Below are positions 18,887-27,913 of a DNA stretch of 64,000 nucleotides, piece by piece. The position numbers and the translations under genes are program-made. The stretch is from Mycolicibacterium sp. BiH015. GTDB taxonomy: Bacteria; Actinomycetota; Actinomycetes; Mycobacteriales; Mycobacteriaceae. How positions within the stretch are numbered: position 1 is the first letter of the stretch; each line of letters begins with the position of its first letter. The notes beneath the pieces are model-generated. The model ran no database searches. It was not told the DNA's origin and was given only the letters and a program-made list of their open reading frames with translations. The stretch covers positions 1-64,000 of the forward strand of contig NZ_JAQGCZ010000005.1 of the NCBI RefSeq assembly GCF_027706845.1, in the 5' to 3' direction.

Positions 18887-20080
18887 ATGACCGAGAATCC
18901 GTCTGAGGTGGTGGAGAACTCCGCGGAGCCGGCGCCTCGCCGGCGGCGACGCTGGCGGCGCGTGGCAGTCGTGTTCTCCATCCTGCTGCTCCTGTTCGGA
19001 GTGCCCTGGCTGACGCTGGTCGTCGGCGGGGCGGCGTGGCCGACGGCTGTCGTGGTCGTGGGTTCGATCGCCTTTGCCGCTGCCCTGGCCGGATTGCCGA
19101 TCTTGATGCTGTCGGGTCACGGCAGACGTCACGACGGTACGGCCGCCCTCGGCGATGCGCTGCTCGGCGCCGCCTGGGTGTTGTTCGTGTGGTCGGTGCT
19201 GGGGCAGGTGCTCGAGCTCGTGCTGCTCGTGGCAGGCGTTGCCGACCCGGCGCGCTCCCGGATCGTCACCGCCGCCGTGCTGGGCGTGGCCGTCGTGCTT
19301 CTGGTCTGGGGCTACACCGAGGCGATGCGGGTGCCGCGGGTCAAGTCCCTCGATGTGACGGTTCCGCGACTGGGCCGCGGGCTCGACGGCCTGCGCGTCG
19401 CGGTGATCACCGATACGCACTACGGGCCGATCGACCGGGCACGGTGGTCGGCGGGCGTCGTCGAGCGGGTCAACGAGCTCGACGCCGATGTGGTCTGCCA
19501 CGTCGGCGACATCGCCGACGGCACCCCCGAGATCCGCGACCGGCAGGCGGCTCCGCTGGCGTCGGTGCGGGCAGCCTCGGCGCGGGTCTACGTGACGGGC
19601 AACCACGAATACTTCAGCGAAGCGCAGGGCTGGCTCGACTACATGGAGCGGATCGGGTGGGATGTTCTGCACAACCGGCACGTCGTGGTCGAGCGCGGCG
19701 GTGACCGGCTCGTCGTCGCCGGTGTCGACGACGCCACCGCGGCAGGTTCTGGGGTGCGGGGGCACGGCCAGGATCTCGCCACCGCCCTCGCGGGCGCCGA
19801 CCCGCAGTTGCCGGTGCTGCTGCTGGCTCACCAACCCAAGCAGGTCGCCGACGCGGCCCGAGCCGGCGTGGACCTGCAGTTGTCCGGTCACACCCACGGC
19901 GGGCAGATCTGGCCATTCAACTACCTGGTGCGCCTCGAGCAGCCCGTGGTGCACGGCCTCAGCAGGCACGGCCACGGGACGCAGCTCTACACCAGCCGCG
20001 GTACCGGTTTCTGGGGTCCGCCGTTCCGGGTGTTCGCACCGAGTGAGATCACCCTGCTGACGCTGCGCAGCGCTCGGTAA
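18887..20080 (+). CDS. membrane-anchored metallophosphoesterase (YkuE/YaeI-like)
   Basis: A protein of 397 residues. An Arg-rich N-terminus (residues 16-26) precedes three or four membrane helices (to about 155), and the calcineurin-like domain follows: ITDTHYGP, HVGDIADG, TGNHEYF, LLLAHQPKQ and SGHTHGGQ give the complete two-metal site. Relatives hydrolyse UDP-glucose-type lipids or phosphodiesters at the membrane. ATG 18887 (MTENPSE) is preferred to GTG 18827, which lies in the SDR promoter region. It is divergent from the minus-strand operon. Confidence 0.9.
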   Translation: MTENPSEVVENSAEPAPRRRRRWRRVAVVFSILLLLFGVPWLTLVVGGAAWPTAVVVVGSIAFAAALAGLPILMLSGHGRRHDGTAALGDALLGAAWVLFVWSVLGQVLELVLLVAGVADPARSRIVTAAVLGVAVVLLVWGYTEAMRVPRVKSLDVTVPRLGRGLDGLRVAVITDTHYGPIDRARWSAGVVERVNELDADVVCHVGDIADGTPEIRDRQAAPLASVRAASARVYVTGNHEYFSEAQGWLDYMERIGWDVLHNRHVVVERGGDRLVVAGVDDATAAGSGVRGHGQDLATALAGADPQLPVLLLAHQPKQVADAARAGVDLQLSGHTHGGQIWPFNYLVRLEQPVVHGLSRHGHGTQLYTSRGTGFWGPPFRVFAPSEITLLTLRSAR

Positions 20081-20113
20081 GAGTGCGAAAAACAGATCGG
20101 GCAAGATGTCGGC

Positions 20114-20941
20114 GTGTCCTCATCGCTGGCCGACGTGCTCGCCACCCTGAAGTTCGAGCGCGCCGGTGAGATGTCCTTCGTGGGCAAGCAGCTGCCCGCG
20201 CCGGCCAACCACATCCTGGGAGGCCACATCTCGGCACAAGCGCTGCTCGCCGCCAGCCTGACCGCGCCCGGCCGAGCCCCGCACAGCGTGCACACCTACT
20301 TCCTGCGGCCGGGTGACTCACGCCTTCCCGTGATCTTCGACGTCGCCCAGCTCCAGGAGGGACGCACGTTCTCGGCACGCCGGGTGACGGCGCGGCAGGG
20401 CGATGAAATCCTGCTCGAGGCGATGTCGTCTTTCAAGACGGCAACCCCGGGCGGTGTGTTCACCGGCTATCAGCCTTCAGTTCCCGAAGTGCCGCAACCG
20501 GAATCGTTGCCCTGGGTGGCGCCGCACTTCGCAGAATCCGAGGAGACCACGAAGGGACAGTGGGCGAGCCTGCGCTGGTTCGAGCGGCGCATCGTGGACG
20601 CCGACACCGAGCCTCCGGCGCGGTCCCGGATCTGGTGGCGGCCCGACGGTACGGTCCCCGATGACCCCGTGCTGACCGCGGCGCTGGTGGCGTACCTGTC
20701 GGCGGTCACGCTCACCGAGCCCGCCTACGCGGTGCGCGGCGGTGTCAGCGTGTCGGCCCAGCGAGACCATTCGGTGTGGTTCCACGCACCTGCCGATCTG
20801 ACGGATTGGCTTCTCTACGAGCAGTCTTCAGCCAGCAGCACCGACACACTGGCACTGGCCTCCGGCACGATGTTCAATCGCGCCGGCCGGCTGGTGTGCA
20901 CGGTGCGTCAGGAGATGTACTTCCCTCCCGGAAGACCATGA
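20114..20941 (+). CDS. tesB: acyl-CoA thioesterase II
   Basis: A double-hotdog thioesterase of 275 residues. N-terminal block HILGGHISAQALLAASLT, HSVHTYFLRPGD, and the C-terminal DHSVWFHAPADLTDWLLYEQ, where the Asp in the AD/TDW segment is part of the TesB catalytic site. It hydrolyses medium- to long-chain acyl-CoA in the cytoplasm. The start is GTG 20114; the upstream metallophosphoesterase ends 33 bases before. It is convergent with the SRPBCC gene 14 bases away. Confidence 0.92.
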   Translation: MSSSLADVLATLKFERAGEMSFVGKQLPAPANHILGGHISAQALLAASLTAPGRAPHSVHTYFLRPGDSRLPVIFDVAQLQEGRTFSARRVTARQGDEILLEAMSSFKTATPGGVFTGYQPSVPEVPQPESLPWVAPHFAESEETTKGQWASLRWFERRIVDADTEPPARSRIWWRPDGTVPDDPVLTAALVAYLSAVTLTEPAYAVRGGVSVSAQRDHSVWFHAPADLTDWLLYEQSSASSTDTLALASGTMFNRAGRLVCTVRQEMYFPPGRP

Positions 20942-20955
20942 CGCGGCGCTGAAGG

Positions 20956-21390
20956 TCAGCCCTCGACAAGGGCTTTCAACTGCTTGACGGTGCGGTCCAT
21001 GATGCGCCCCACCTGACGCGACGCCACGTAGTCCGCGATCAGGCCCAGCACCCCACCCGGTGCCTCGTACGCGAGGCGGAACGTGACCTTGGTGCGGCCG
21101 TCGCCCACGTCGCGCATCCGGAACCGGCCGCGCAGCGTCACCCCGGTTATCCCGATCCAGGCCAGGTCTCGGGGCTCGTCGAACTCGACGACCTCGATCA
21201 CCCCGCCGATCGGCACCGATCCGACCTTCCAGTGCACGGTGTACCGCGCACCGACGCCCACGGGTCCGTCGGTGACGGTCTCCCATCGCTCCAGGCTCGC
21301 CATGAACTCCGGATAACACCCCGGGTCGCTGATGTGCTTCCACACCAGATGGGGTTCGACGTCGACGATCACACTGCGCGAAAGCCTCAT
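20956..21390 (-). CDS. SRPBCC family (polyketide cyclase/START-like) protein
   Basis: A helix-grip protein of 144 residues (MRLSRSVIVDVEPHLVWKHIS at the N-terminus and the C-terminal long helix with IMDRTVKQLKALVEG). It binds a hydrophobic ligand, likely a lipid. GGAGATACCC before the ATG is the ribosome site. It starts 9 bases after the acyltransferase stop, on the same strand, so the two form a lipid-related operon. Confidence 0.88.
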   Translation of the reverse strand: MRLSRSVIVDVEPHLVWKHISDPGCYPEFMASLERWETVTDGPVGVGARYTVHWKVGSVPIGGVIEVVEFDEPRDLAWIGITGVTLRGRFRMRDVGDGRTKVTFRLAYEAPGGVLGLIADYVASRQVGRIMDRTVKQLKALVEG

Positions 21391-21399
21391 GGGTATCTC

Positions 21400-22245
21400 C
21401 TAGCCGAGCACCGGGAAGCGTCGCTCGGCGGCCAGCCGGTCGACGGCGGACTGCAGCGCGCCCTCGACCCTGTTGTGAATGGTGTCGTCGTCGCCGGCGG
21501 CGATGTCGTCGGCGTCGATCGGCTCCTGCACCTCGATCACGATCTTGGTCGGCAGCGGAAGCCGGGGAACCATGTCGCTGACGGCCAACCCCCATGGCGG
21601 AGCGAGCAGGATCGGGACGCTCTTGAGCCGCGCAATCTTGTCGACCTGCAGCAGCCTGGCCAGCCACTGCCCGCGGTCGAGGAACAGCGCCGCCTCCTGC
21701 CCGCCGATGCTCGCGATCGGCACGATGGGTACGCCGGCTTCGCGCGCCAGCTTCACGTAGCCCTTGCGACCGCCGAAGTCGACCTCGTGACGTTTCCAGG
21801 ACGGTCGGAACACCTCGTAGTCGCCGCCCGGGTAGACGAGCAGGGCGGCACCGGACTTCAGCGCGAGGGTGGCGTTGTCGTGGTTGGCGGCGACGGTGCC
21901 GAACTTGCGCAGCGAGCCCAGCCCCGGCATCGACACCACCAGGTTGTGAGCCAACTGGTAGAAGGGGCGCTCGACACCGAAGTAGGAGCAGAACGCGAGC
22001 GTGAACACGAATGTGTCAGGGGGCAGGTTGCCGCCGCTGTGGTTCCCGACGAGAAGCACCGGCTTGTCGGCCGGGATGCGGTCGAGACCGCGTACGTCGG
22101 CCCGGAAGTACAGCGACGCCAGCAGCCACAGACCCGGCAGTTGCTCGCGGATGTAGTCGGCGTCGCGCTGATCGAGGTCGGCCTTCGGCACGCGCGACGA
22201 CACCTCGTGCTTGACCCACTCGAGAACATCACCCAACCCGGCCAT
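21400..22245 (-). CDS. lysophospholipid acyltransferase family protein (PlsC-like)
   Basis: A glycerolipid acyltransferase-type protein of 281 residues. GNHSGGNLPPD provides the catalytic His of the acyltransferase motif I, and LLVYPGGDYEVFR corresponds to the substrate motif (the usual EGTR replaced by PGGD, as in the DGAT2-like branch). It probably transfers an acyl group to a glycerol or lysolipid at the membrane surface. ATG 22245 is preferred because the longer frame runs into the divergent helicase. A candidate promoter just upstream would make a nearly leaderless mRNA. Confidence 0.87.
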   Translation of the reverse strand: MAGLGDVLEWVKHEVSSRVPKADLDQRDADYIREQLPGLWLLASLYFRADVRGLDRIPADKPVLLVGNHSGGNLPPDTFVFTLAFCSYFGVERPFYQLAHNLVVSMPGLGSLRKFGTVAANHDNATLALKSGAALLVYPGGDYEVFRPSWKRHEVDFGGRKGYVKLAREAGVPIVPIASIGGQEAALFLDRGQWLARLLQVDKIARLKSVPILLAPPWGLAVSDMVPRLPLPTKIVIEVQEPIDADDIAAGDDDTIHNRVEGALQSAVDRLAAERRFPVLG

Positions 22246-22250
22246 GCGAA

Positions 22251-22279
22251 GTGATATTGACAACGGCGCCGCGCGGCAA
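22251..22279 (-). promoter_or_regulatory. candidate SigA-type promoter for the acyltransferase gene
   Basis: Read on the minus strand, TTGCCG (22279-22274) and TATCAC (22256-22251) are separated by exactly 17 bases. The -10 box ends 5 bases before ATG 22245, which predicts a leaderless or nearly leaderless transcript, common in mycobacteria. The divergent helicase promoter must also lie in this 55-base gap. Confidence 0.35.
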
Positions 22280-22300
22280 ACCTGGCAGGGTGTATCCCTG

Positions 22301-24814
22301 ATGAACTCGACCGCACCCCTGGAACCGCGCCCGGGTGACGACGCCGACGAACTGTTCGCGGCGTTCGCGGCGTGGGCCGAGGCGGCGGGCACGACGCTGT
22401 ACCCGGCGCAGGAGGAAGCGCTGATCGAGTTGGTCAGCGGCGCGAACGTCATCCTGGCCACTCCGACCGGGTCGGGGAAGTCCCTTGTCGCCACGGGCGC
22501 CATCTACGCACAACTGGCGGCGGGGGCCACCAGTTACTACACGGCCCCGATCAAGGCACTCGTGAGCGAGAAGTTCTTCGCGCTGTGCGACGTCGTCGGG
22601 GCCGCCAATGTCGGGATGCTCACCGGGGACGCCGCGGTGAACGCCGACGCGCCGATCATCGCGTGCACCGCCGAGATCCTCGCGAACATCGCGCTGCGGG
22701 AAGGCCGCGACGCCGCCATCGGCCTGTGCGTGATGGACGAGTTCCACTTCTACGGCGACCCCGACCGCGGGTGGGCCTGGCAGGTGCCGCTGCTGGAACT
22801 GCCCCATGCACAGTTCCTGCTGATGTCGGCGACACTGGGCGACGTCACATTTCTGCGCGAGGATCTGACCCGGCGCACCGGCAGGCCGACCGCGCTCGTG
22901 GCGAACGCGGAACGTCCGGTGCCGCTGTACTACTCGTACGCGACGACACCGATGCACGAGACGATCCAGGAACTCGTCGACACCAAGCAGTCGCCGATCT
23001 ACGTCGTCCATTTCACCCAGGCTTCGGCACTGGAGCGGGCACAGGCGCTGATGAGCGTCAACGTCAGCTCAAAGGCGGAGAAGGCCGCGATCGCCGACCA
23101 CATCGGAGCGTTCCGCTTCTCCACCGCGTTCGGCGCGACGCTGTCGCGGCTGGTGCGCCACGGCATCGGGGTGCACCACGCCGGCATGCTGCCCAAGTAC
23201 CGACGGCTCGTCGAGCAGCTCGCGCAGGCAGGCCTGCTGAAGGTCATCTGCGGCACCGACACCCTGGGTGTTGGCATCAACGTCCCCATCAGGACTGTGG
23301 TGTTCTCGGCGTTGTCGAAGTACGACGGAACCCGCACCCGGTTGCTCAGCGCCCGCGAGTTCCACCAGATCGCGGGCCGTGCCGGACGTGCCGGATTCGA
23401 CACCGCGGGCACCGTCGTCGTGCAGGCGCCCGACCACGAGGTGGAGAACCTCAAGCAGTTCGCCAAGGTGGCCGACGATCCGAAGAAGCGACGAAAGCTG
23501 GTGCGCCGCAAAGCTCCCGAGGGCATGGTGCCGTGGAGTGAATCGACGATGACCAGGCTCGTCGATGCCGCCCCTGAACCGCTGACGAGCCATATGCGCG
23601 TGACGACCGCGATGATCCTCGATGTCGTCGACCGCCCCGGGGACCCGTTCGAGTCGATGCGGCGGCTGCTCACCGACAACCACGAGCCACGCAAGAGGCA
23701 ACTGCGGCTGATCCGCGAGGCCGTCGGGATCGCCCGGTCGCTGCTGCAGGCGGGGGTTTTGGAACGGTTGCCGGAGCCGGCACCCGATGGCAGGCGCTAC
23801 CGACTCACCGTCGACCTGCCGCGCGACTTCGCGCTGAACCAACCGTTGTCGACGTTCGCGTTGGCCGCCATCGAGCTGCTGGACTCCGATACGGAGACCT
23901 ATGCCCTCGACGTTCTGTCCGTCATCGAGGCGACGCTGGAGGATCCGCGCCAGATCCTGGCGGCACAGCTGAACAAGGCCAGGGGCGAAGCGGTCGCCCA
24001 GATGAAAGCCGACGGTATCGAGTACGACGAGCGGATCGAACTGCTCGACGAGGTGACCTATCCCAAGCCACTGGCCGAGCTGCTCGGGCACGCGTTCGAG
24101 GTGTACCTGCAGAGCAATCCCTGGGCGGCCGACGGCGAGCTCTCACCGAAGTCCGTAGCGCGGGAAATGTGGGAGGGCGCCTTCACCTTCCGGGAATACG
24201 TCAGCGTCTACGGGCTGATGCGCGCAGAGGGGGCCGTGCTGCGCTATCTGTCCGACGCGTTCAAGGCGCTGCGCTCCGGGGTTCCTGCCGCAGCACGCAC
24301 CGAGGAGCTCACCGACATCGTCGAGTGGCTCGGCGAGCTTGTGCGGCAGGTGGATTCAAGCCTGCTCGACGAGTGGGAACAGCTCACCAGTCCCGATCAG
24401 CCTGTCGATGCCCCGGTCGCCGTGCCTGCCCGTCCGCGTCCGCTGACCGGCAACGAGCGGGCGTTCACCGCGATGGTGCGCAACGCCCTGTTCAGGCGGG
24501 TGGAGCTGTTCGCACGGGAGCGGTGGGACGAGCTCGCTGCCCTCGACGGCCGGTCCGGGTTGGGCGCTCAACGCTGGCGCGAGATCGGCGACGAGTACTT
24601 CACCGACCACGACGACGTCGGAACCGGCGCCGACGCCCGCGGACCCGCCCTCATCATCTTCGACAGGCAGCCCGACGTCTGGCGGGTGCGGCAGATCCTC
24701 GACGACCCTGCGGGCGACCACGATTGGGGCTTCGACGTCGAGGTCGATCTCGAGGCTTCCGACGAAGAAGGCGCGGCGGTACTGCAGGTGGTGGACGCGG
24801 GCCGCTTGGATTGA
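22301..24814 (+). CDS. Ski2-like DEAD/DEAH-box RNA helicase with DUF3516
   Basis: A protein of 837 residues. Walker A ATPTGSGKS, a DEFH Walker B (VMDEFHFYGD), motif III MSATLG and motif VI QIAGRAGRAGF define two RecA domains in the first 400 residues. The remaining 430 residues correspond to the actinobacterial DUF3516 region, rich in helices. It likely unwinds structured RNA or RNA-DNA. ATG 22301 (MNSTAPLE) is preferred to 22211, which lies inside the divergent acyltransferase. The length matches other mycobacterial DUF3516 proteins as far as I recall. Confidence 0.92.
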   Translation: MNSTAPLEPRPGDDADELFAAFAAWAEAAGTTLYPAQEEALIELVSGANVILATPTGSGKSLVATGAIYAQLAAGATSYYTAPIKALVSEKFFALCDVVGAANVGMLTGDAAVNADAPIIACTAEILANIALREGRDAAIGLCVMDEFHFYGDPDRGWAWQVPLLELPHAQFLLMSATLGDVTFLREDLTRRTGRPTALVANAERPVPLYYSYATTPMHETIQELVDTKQSPIYVVHFTQASALERAQALMSVNVSSKAEKAAIADHIGAFRFSTAFGATLSRLVRHGIGVHHAGMLPKYRRLVEQLAQAGLLKVICGTDTLGVGINVPIRTVVFSALSKYDGTRTRLLSAREFHQIAGRAGRAGFDTAGTVVVQAPDHEVENLKQFAKVADDPKKRRKLVRRKAPEGMVPWSESTMTRLVDAAPEPLTSHMRVTTAMILDVVDRPGDPFESMRRLLTDNHEPRKRQLRLIREAVGIARSLLQAGVLERLPEPAPDGRRYRLTVDLPRDFALNQPLSTFALAAIELLDSDTETYALDVLSVIEATLEDPRQILAAQLNKARGEAVAQMKADGIEYDERIELLDEVTYPKPLAELLGHAFEVYLQSNPWAADGELSPKSVAREMWEGAFTFREYVSVYGLMRAEGAVLRYLSDAFKALRSGVPAAARTEELTDIVEWLGELVRQVDSSLLDEWEQLTSPDQPVDAPVAVPARPRPLTGNERAFTAMVRNALFRRVELFARERWDELAALDGRSGLGAQRWREIGDEYFTDHDDVGTGADARGPALIIFDRQPDVWRVRQILDDPAGDHDWGFDVEVDLEASDEEGAAVLQVVDAGRLD

Positions 24815-24838
24815 GCGCGACCGGGTACAACGGAGACC

Positions 24839-25564
24839 ATGAGTCAACCGGTAACTCCTCAGGCCGAACCGGCCATCGCCGAGATCGCGCGCAGGCACGG
24901 GCTTTCGCGCGAATCCGTGCTCGCGATGCTTGTGGCGCTGCGCGCCGGCGGGGGCACCATGGCCCAGTTCAACATTCCCGAGCTCGGCGGGTCCGGGCAG
25001 TGGATGCGCGGCGGCATGACGATGGTCGGCGACATGTTCGACAACGCACTCAAGGCCCGCGTCGACGCTCTGTGCAACGAGCTGACCCAGCTGATGGCGA
25101 CCGCGACGGTTTTCGCGCCCACGACGGCTGGCTTCCCCGGGGCGTTCCCCTCCGGGAACTGGTGGCCCGACGACCTCGGCGTCCCCAGCTCCACGGGCGG
25201 GCAGAACGACACCCGCTACGCGGTGTTCCCGGCCACCCGCCGGCTGGCCGTCCACTTCCGTGGTGTCACAAGGGTTTTCGACACGGGCGAGCATCAGATC
25301 GGTGGCGTCGCGCAACAGCAGGGCGGCGCCGGCGGCTCGGTGACGTTCACCAGCCAGTTCGGCACGTTCGATGTGTCCAGCCTCCGCGAGGTGGGCGCCC
25401 AGCAGCCGACTTCCCCTCCCCCGGCTACACCCCCGCCGGCTGCGTCTTCAGAGGCCGCCGGCGTCATCGCGGCGATCGAATCGCTGGCCGGCCTGCATGA
25501 GCGTGGCATTCTCTCCGACGAGGAATTCGCCGCCAAGAAGGCGGAGTTGCTTGCGCGGCTTTGA
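24839..25564 (+). CDS. SHOCT domain-containing protein
   Basis: A protein of 241 residues. The N-terminal region (IAEIARRHGLSRESVLAMLVAL) looks like a small helical DNA- or protein-binding element, the centre is Gly/Phe-rich, and the C-terminus after a PPPATPPPAA linker is a SHOCT domain (LAGLHERGILSDEEFAAKKAELL). SHOCT segments act as short oligomerisation tails. It starts 24 bases after the helicase stop and may be co-transcribed with it. Function unknown. Confidence 0.87.
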   Translation: MSQPVTPQAEPAIAEIARRHGLSRESVLAMLVALRAGGGTMAQFNIPELGGSGQWMRGGMTMVGDMFDNALKARVDALCNELTQLMATATVFAPTTAGFPGAFPSGNWWPDDLGVPSSTGGQNDTRYAVFPATRRLAVHFRGVTRVFDTGEHQIGGVAQQQGGAGGSVTFTSQFGTFDVSSLREVGAQQPTSPPPATPPPAASSEAAGVIAAIESLAGLHERGILSDEEFAAKKAELLARL

Positions 25565-25629
25565 CGCTGTGACCAGGCTCTCTGTTTCCAAGATCACACC
25601 TCGGCAGGTTGATTAACACAGATGTAACA

Positions 25630-25681
25630 CGGACCATGGACAGGGTCCGGCCGATGGGCGATCCCCGATTCGCGCCGGACC
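25630..25681 (+). other. mutually exclusive inverted repeats upstream of a small gene
   Basis: CGGACC (25630-25635) can pair with GGTCCG (25644-25649); GGTCCGGC (25644-25651) can instead pair perfectly with GCCGGACC (25674-25681). One central element with two alternative partners is the layout of an attenuator or RNA switch leader. The second hairpin ends 28 bases before the ATG of the 46-residue gene. No U-tract follows, so a translational role is more likely than termination. Confidence 0.3.
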
Positions 25682-25708
25682 CCAGTCAACGAAACAGGAG
25701 TCCGAAAG

Positions 25709-25849
25709 ATGTTCGCGCAGTACCGTGCCGCCCGCCAGATCAACCGAGATCGGCGGCGCCTTTACGCACGGATTGCCGCCATGCCCCACTCGACGATTCG
25801 GGACGAGTTGGTCGCCGTCGCACAGCGATACGAGGGCCCGGAGCGCTGA
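25709..25849 (+). CDS. small basic conserved protein (46 aa)
   Basis: An ORF starting MFAQYRAARQINRDRRRLYARI and ending VAVAQRYEGPER, rich in Arg and helical. CAGGAG lies 11 bases before the ATG. It fills the gap between the SHOCT gene and the convergent LLM oxidoreductase, whose stop is 1 base away. Codon use matches its neighbours (G/C in third positions), and the sequence looks like a small soluble protein family that occurs in mycobacteria; this was not searched. Function unknown. Confidence 0.65.
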   Translation: MFAQYRAARQINRDRRRLYARIAAMPHSTIRDELVAVAQRYEGPER

Positions 25850-25850
25850 G

Positions 25851-26681
25851 CTAGCCGCGGTACTGTGCGACCTTCTCGGCGTAGGCGTCGAGCAGCCGCA
25901 AGGATTCGTCCAGCGGCTTGGTGGGCAGTAGCACGCCGAGCCTACTGAATCCGAGTTCTTCGACCGCGTGCCAGTAGTCGGGATTTGCGGGCGTGCCGAA
26001 CTGCGAGAGCGGTACGTCATAGTCCGCGCCGTTGCGAATCTGGTCGACACGTCGTTTCAGGTTCTCCACCGGGAGCGGATTCGAGATCCAGCCCGCCCGG
26101 TGCCGCAGAATGCGTTTCACGGTCGCATCGGAGTCACCGCCGATGAGGATCGGCGGGTGCGGTTTGCGGACCGGCTTGGGCCGCAGGTACGACGAGTCGA
26201 AATCGACGTATCTGCCGTGGTATTCGGCGGGCTCCTCGGTCCACAGCTTCGTGATCGCCTCGATTCGCTCGTCGAGCAGCGCCCCGCGCGTCTTGGGATC
26301 GGTGCCGTGGTGGCGCAGTTCCTCGATGTTCCAGCCGGCGCCGACACCGAAGACGAAGCGGCCGTTGGACAGCACGTCGATGCTGGCGGCCTCTTTCGCG
26401 GTGACGATCGGGTCGCGCTGGATGAGTAGCGCGATGCCGGTGATCAATTCGATGGTCGAGGTGACGGCGGCCGCCGCGGCAAGCGTGACGAACGGGTCGA
26501 GGGTGCGGTAGTAGATCTGCGGCAATTCACCGCCGAGCGGATATGCCGACTCCCGGCTGGCCGGGATGTGGGTGTGCTCGGCGACGGCGAGCGAGTCGAA
26601 GCCCCGCTCCTCGATCGCGCGGGCCAACGACACGGGGTCGATGGTGTCGTCGTTGACGAAGGTGGAGATCCCGAAGTTCAT
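25851..26681 (-). CDS. LLM class F420-dependent oxidoreductase
   Basis: A luciferase-like monooxygenase-fold protein of 276 residues. SLARAIEERGFDSLAVAEHTHIP near the N-terminus, FGVGAGWNIEELRHHG and the KPHPPILIGGDSDATVKRI segment are typical of the mycobacterial F420-dependent group. It would reduce or oxidise an organic substrate with F420H2/F420. Substrate unknown. It is divergent from the DUF202 pair. Confidence 0.9.
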   Translation of the reverse strand: MNFGISTFVNDDTIDPVSLARAIEERGFDSLAVAEHTHIPASRESAYPLGGELPQIYYRTLDPFVTLAAAAAVTSTIELITGIALLIQRDPIVTAKEAASIDVLSNGRFVFGVGAGWNIEELRHHGTDPKTRGALLDERIEAITKLWTEEPAEYHGRYVDFDSSYLRPKPVRKPHPPILIGGDSDATVKRILRHRAGWISNPLPVENLKRRVDQIRNGADYDVPLSQFGTPANPDYWHAVEELGFSRLGVLLPTKPLDESLRLLDAYAEKVAQYRG

Positions 26682-26776
26682 GTGCGCCTCTCGCCGATGC
26701 CCCTCGCCGCTGCAACGAGGGACTCCGACGAGGCTATTCCTGCGGGCGACCCGCCGAGAACCGATACCGTCGGACT

Positions 26777-27127
26777 GTGGGCGATGAGCAGGAGCCGGAT
26801 TACCGTTTCACGCTGGCCAACGAGAGAACATTCCTGGCCTGGATCCGGACTGCGCTGGCCCTCATCGCGGGCGGGATCGCCGTCGTCCAGTTTCTGCCCG
26901 CCTTCGGCATCGCCGGCGTACGGCACGCGTTGAGCATCGTACTGACGGCCGGGGGTGGCGTCCTTGCCGTGCTGGCTGTCTCGCGGTGGCAGCGGGTGCA
27001 GACCGCGATGCGCCGCGGAGAAGATCTCCCTCGAACCCGCGTTCCGGCCCTGCTCGGGATGGGGATCTTCGCCATCACCGTCGCGGTGCTGATCGTGCTC
27101 TTCATCTGGCCGCCGAGCGGATCGTGA
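26777..27127 (+). CDS. DUF202 (YidH-like) membrane protein
   Basis: A protein of 116 residues with three membrane helices and the DUF202 signature LANERTFLAWIRTALALIAGG. Function is not established for the family. It starts with GTG 26777 and its stop overlaps the GTG of a second DUF202 gene (GTGA, 27124-27127), so the two probably form a hetero-oligomeric membrane pair. Confidence 0.88.
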   Translation: MGDEQEPDYRFTLANERTFLAWIRTALALIAGGIAVVQFLPAFGIAGVRHALSIVLTAGGGVLAVLAVSRWQRVQTAMRRGEDLPRTRVPALLGMGIFAITVAVLIVLFIWPPSGS

Positions 27128-27429
27128 AACCCGGGCTGCAGGCTGAACGGACCTCGTTGTCCTGGGAACGCAGCGCGTTCGGGTTCCTGGTCGGCGGTGC
27201 ACTGGTGCTGCTGCGACCGCATGGCCCGCTGCATGTGGGCCGTACCGTGCTGGCATCCATCGCGGGCCTGCTCGGATTGGGTGTGCTCGCGCTCGGCTAC
27301 CTGAGGTCGCGACGACTCCGCGACGGCCATCGCGGCGTCACAGCGCCGCGGGTTGCGGTGGCGTTACTGGGTTACGGCACAGCGTTTTTCGCGCTTACCA
27401 TCGTCATCGCACTGTTGTTCACGGCGTGA
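27124..27429 (+). CDS. second DUF202 membrane protein
   Basis: A shorter paralogue of 101 residues with the core AERTSLSWERSAFGFLVGG (Leu-Ser-Trp where the first copy has Phe-Leu-Ala-Trp) and three membrane helices. GTG 27124 is chosen because of the GTGA overlap; the longer frame is a shadow of the first copy. The 3' end overlaps the convergent HadA-like gene by 11 bases. Confidence 0.87.
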   Translation: MKPGLQAERTSLSWERSAFGFLVGGALVLLRPHGPLHVGRTVLASIAGLLGLGVLALGYLRSRRLRDGHRGVTAPRVAVALLGYGTAFFALTIVIALLFTA

Positions 27430-27886
27430 GCGGGTCGTGATCTGGCGCGCTGCGCCCGGCAAGGCAGGTGTAGTCCTCCTGCACCGTCTCACCGTTCTGA
27501 TTGGTGATCCAGCTCCTGATCGTCAGGACGTCCGCGCCGAAGGAGCGCCGTAGCGAGTCCAGCCGGATATGGCAGTGGAGCCTGTCCCCGGCCTTGATCG
27601 GCTGCAGAATTTTCAACCCCTGCTCGACCTGGACCACCTCTTCGTCGGTGATCGGTATGTTCGCGTGTTCGAAGAACGCCATCTGAGCGCGGTATCCGAA
27701 GACCGCGATGAAGGTCAGTGGTGCCAGGATCGCATCGTGGCCGAGGGCCGCGGCGGCCTCCTCGTCGTAGTACGCGGCGTCGCTGTTTTTGACGGCGTTG
27801 GCGTACTGGCGGACGCTTTCCCGACCGACGACGAAGCAGTCGGGGTGGGTATAGGTCAACCCCACGATGTCCGGCGACAATGCCAC
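27419..27886 (-). CDS. HadA-like (3R)-hydroxyacyl-ACP dehydratase subunit
   Basis: A hotdog protein of 155 residues: MALSPDIVGLTYTHPDCFVVGRE start, ILAPLTFIAVFGYRAQMAFF, VVQVEQGLKILQPIKAGDRL and QEDYTCLAGR. It matches the non-catalytic HadA/HadC side of the mycolic acid FAS-II dehydratase, which pairs with a HadB subunit carrying the catalytic His/Asp; no HadB lies beside it. It is probably a paralogue of the core HadA. The gene starts 27 bases after the ECF42 sigma factor stop and may be in the same transcript. Confidence 0.87.
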   Translation of the reverse strand: MALSPDIVGLTYTHPDCFVVGRESVRQYANAVKNSDAAYYDEEAAAALGHDAILAPLTFIAVFGYRAQMAFFEHANIPITDEEVVQVEQGLKILQPIKAGDRLHCHIRLDSLRRSFGADVLTIRSWITNQNGETVQEDYTCLAGRSAPDHDPLTP

Positions 27887-27913
27887 ATCAGCCTGTGCCC
27901 GCCGATGGCGCCT

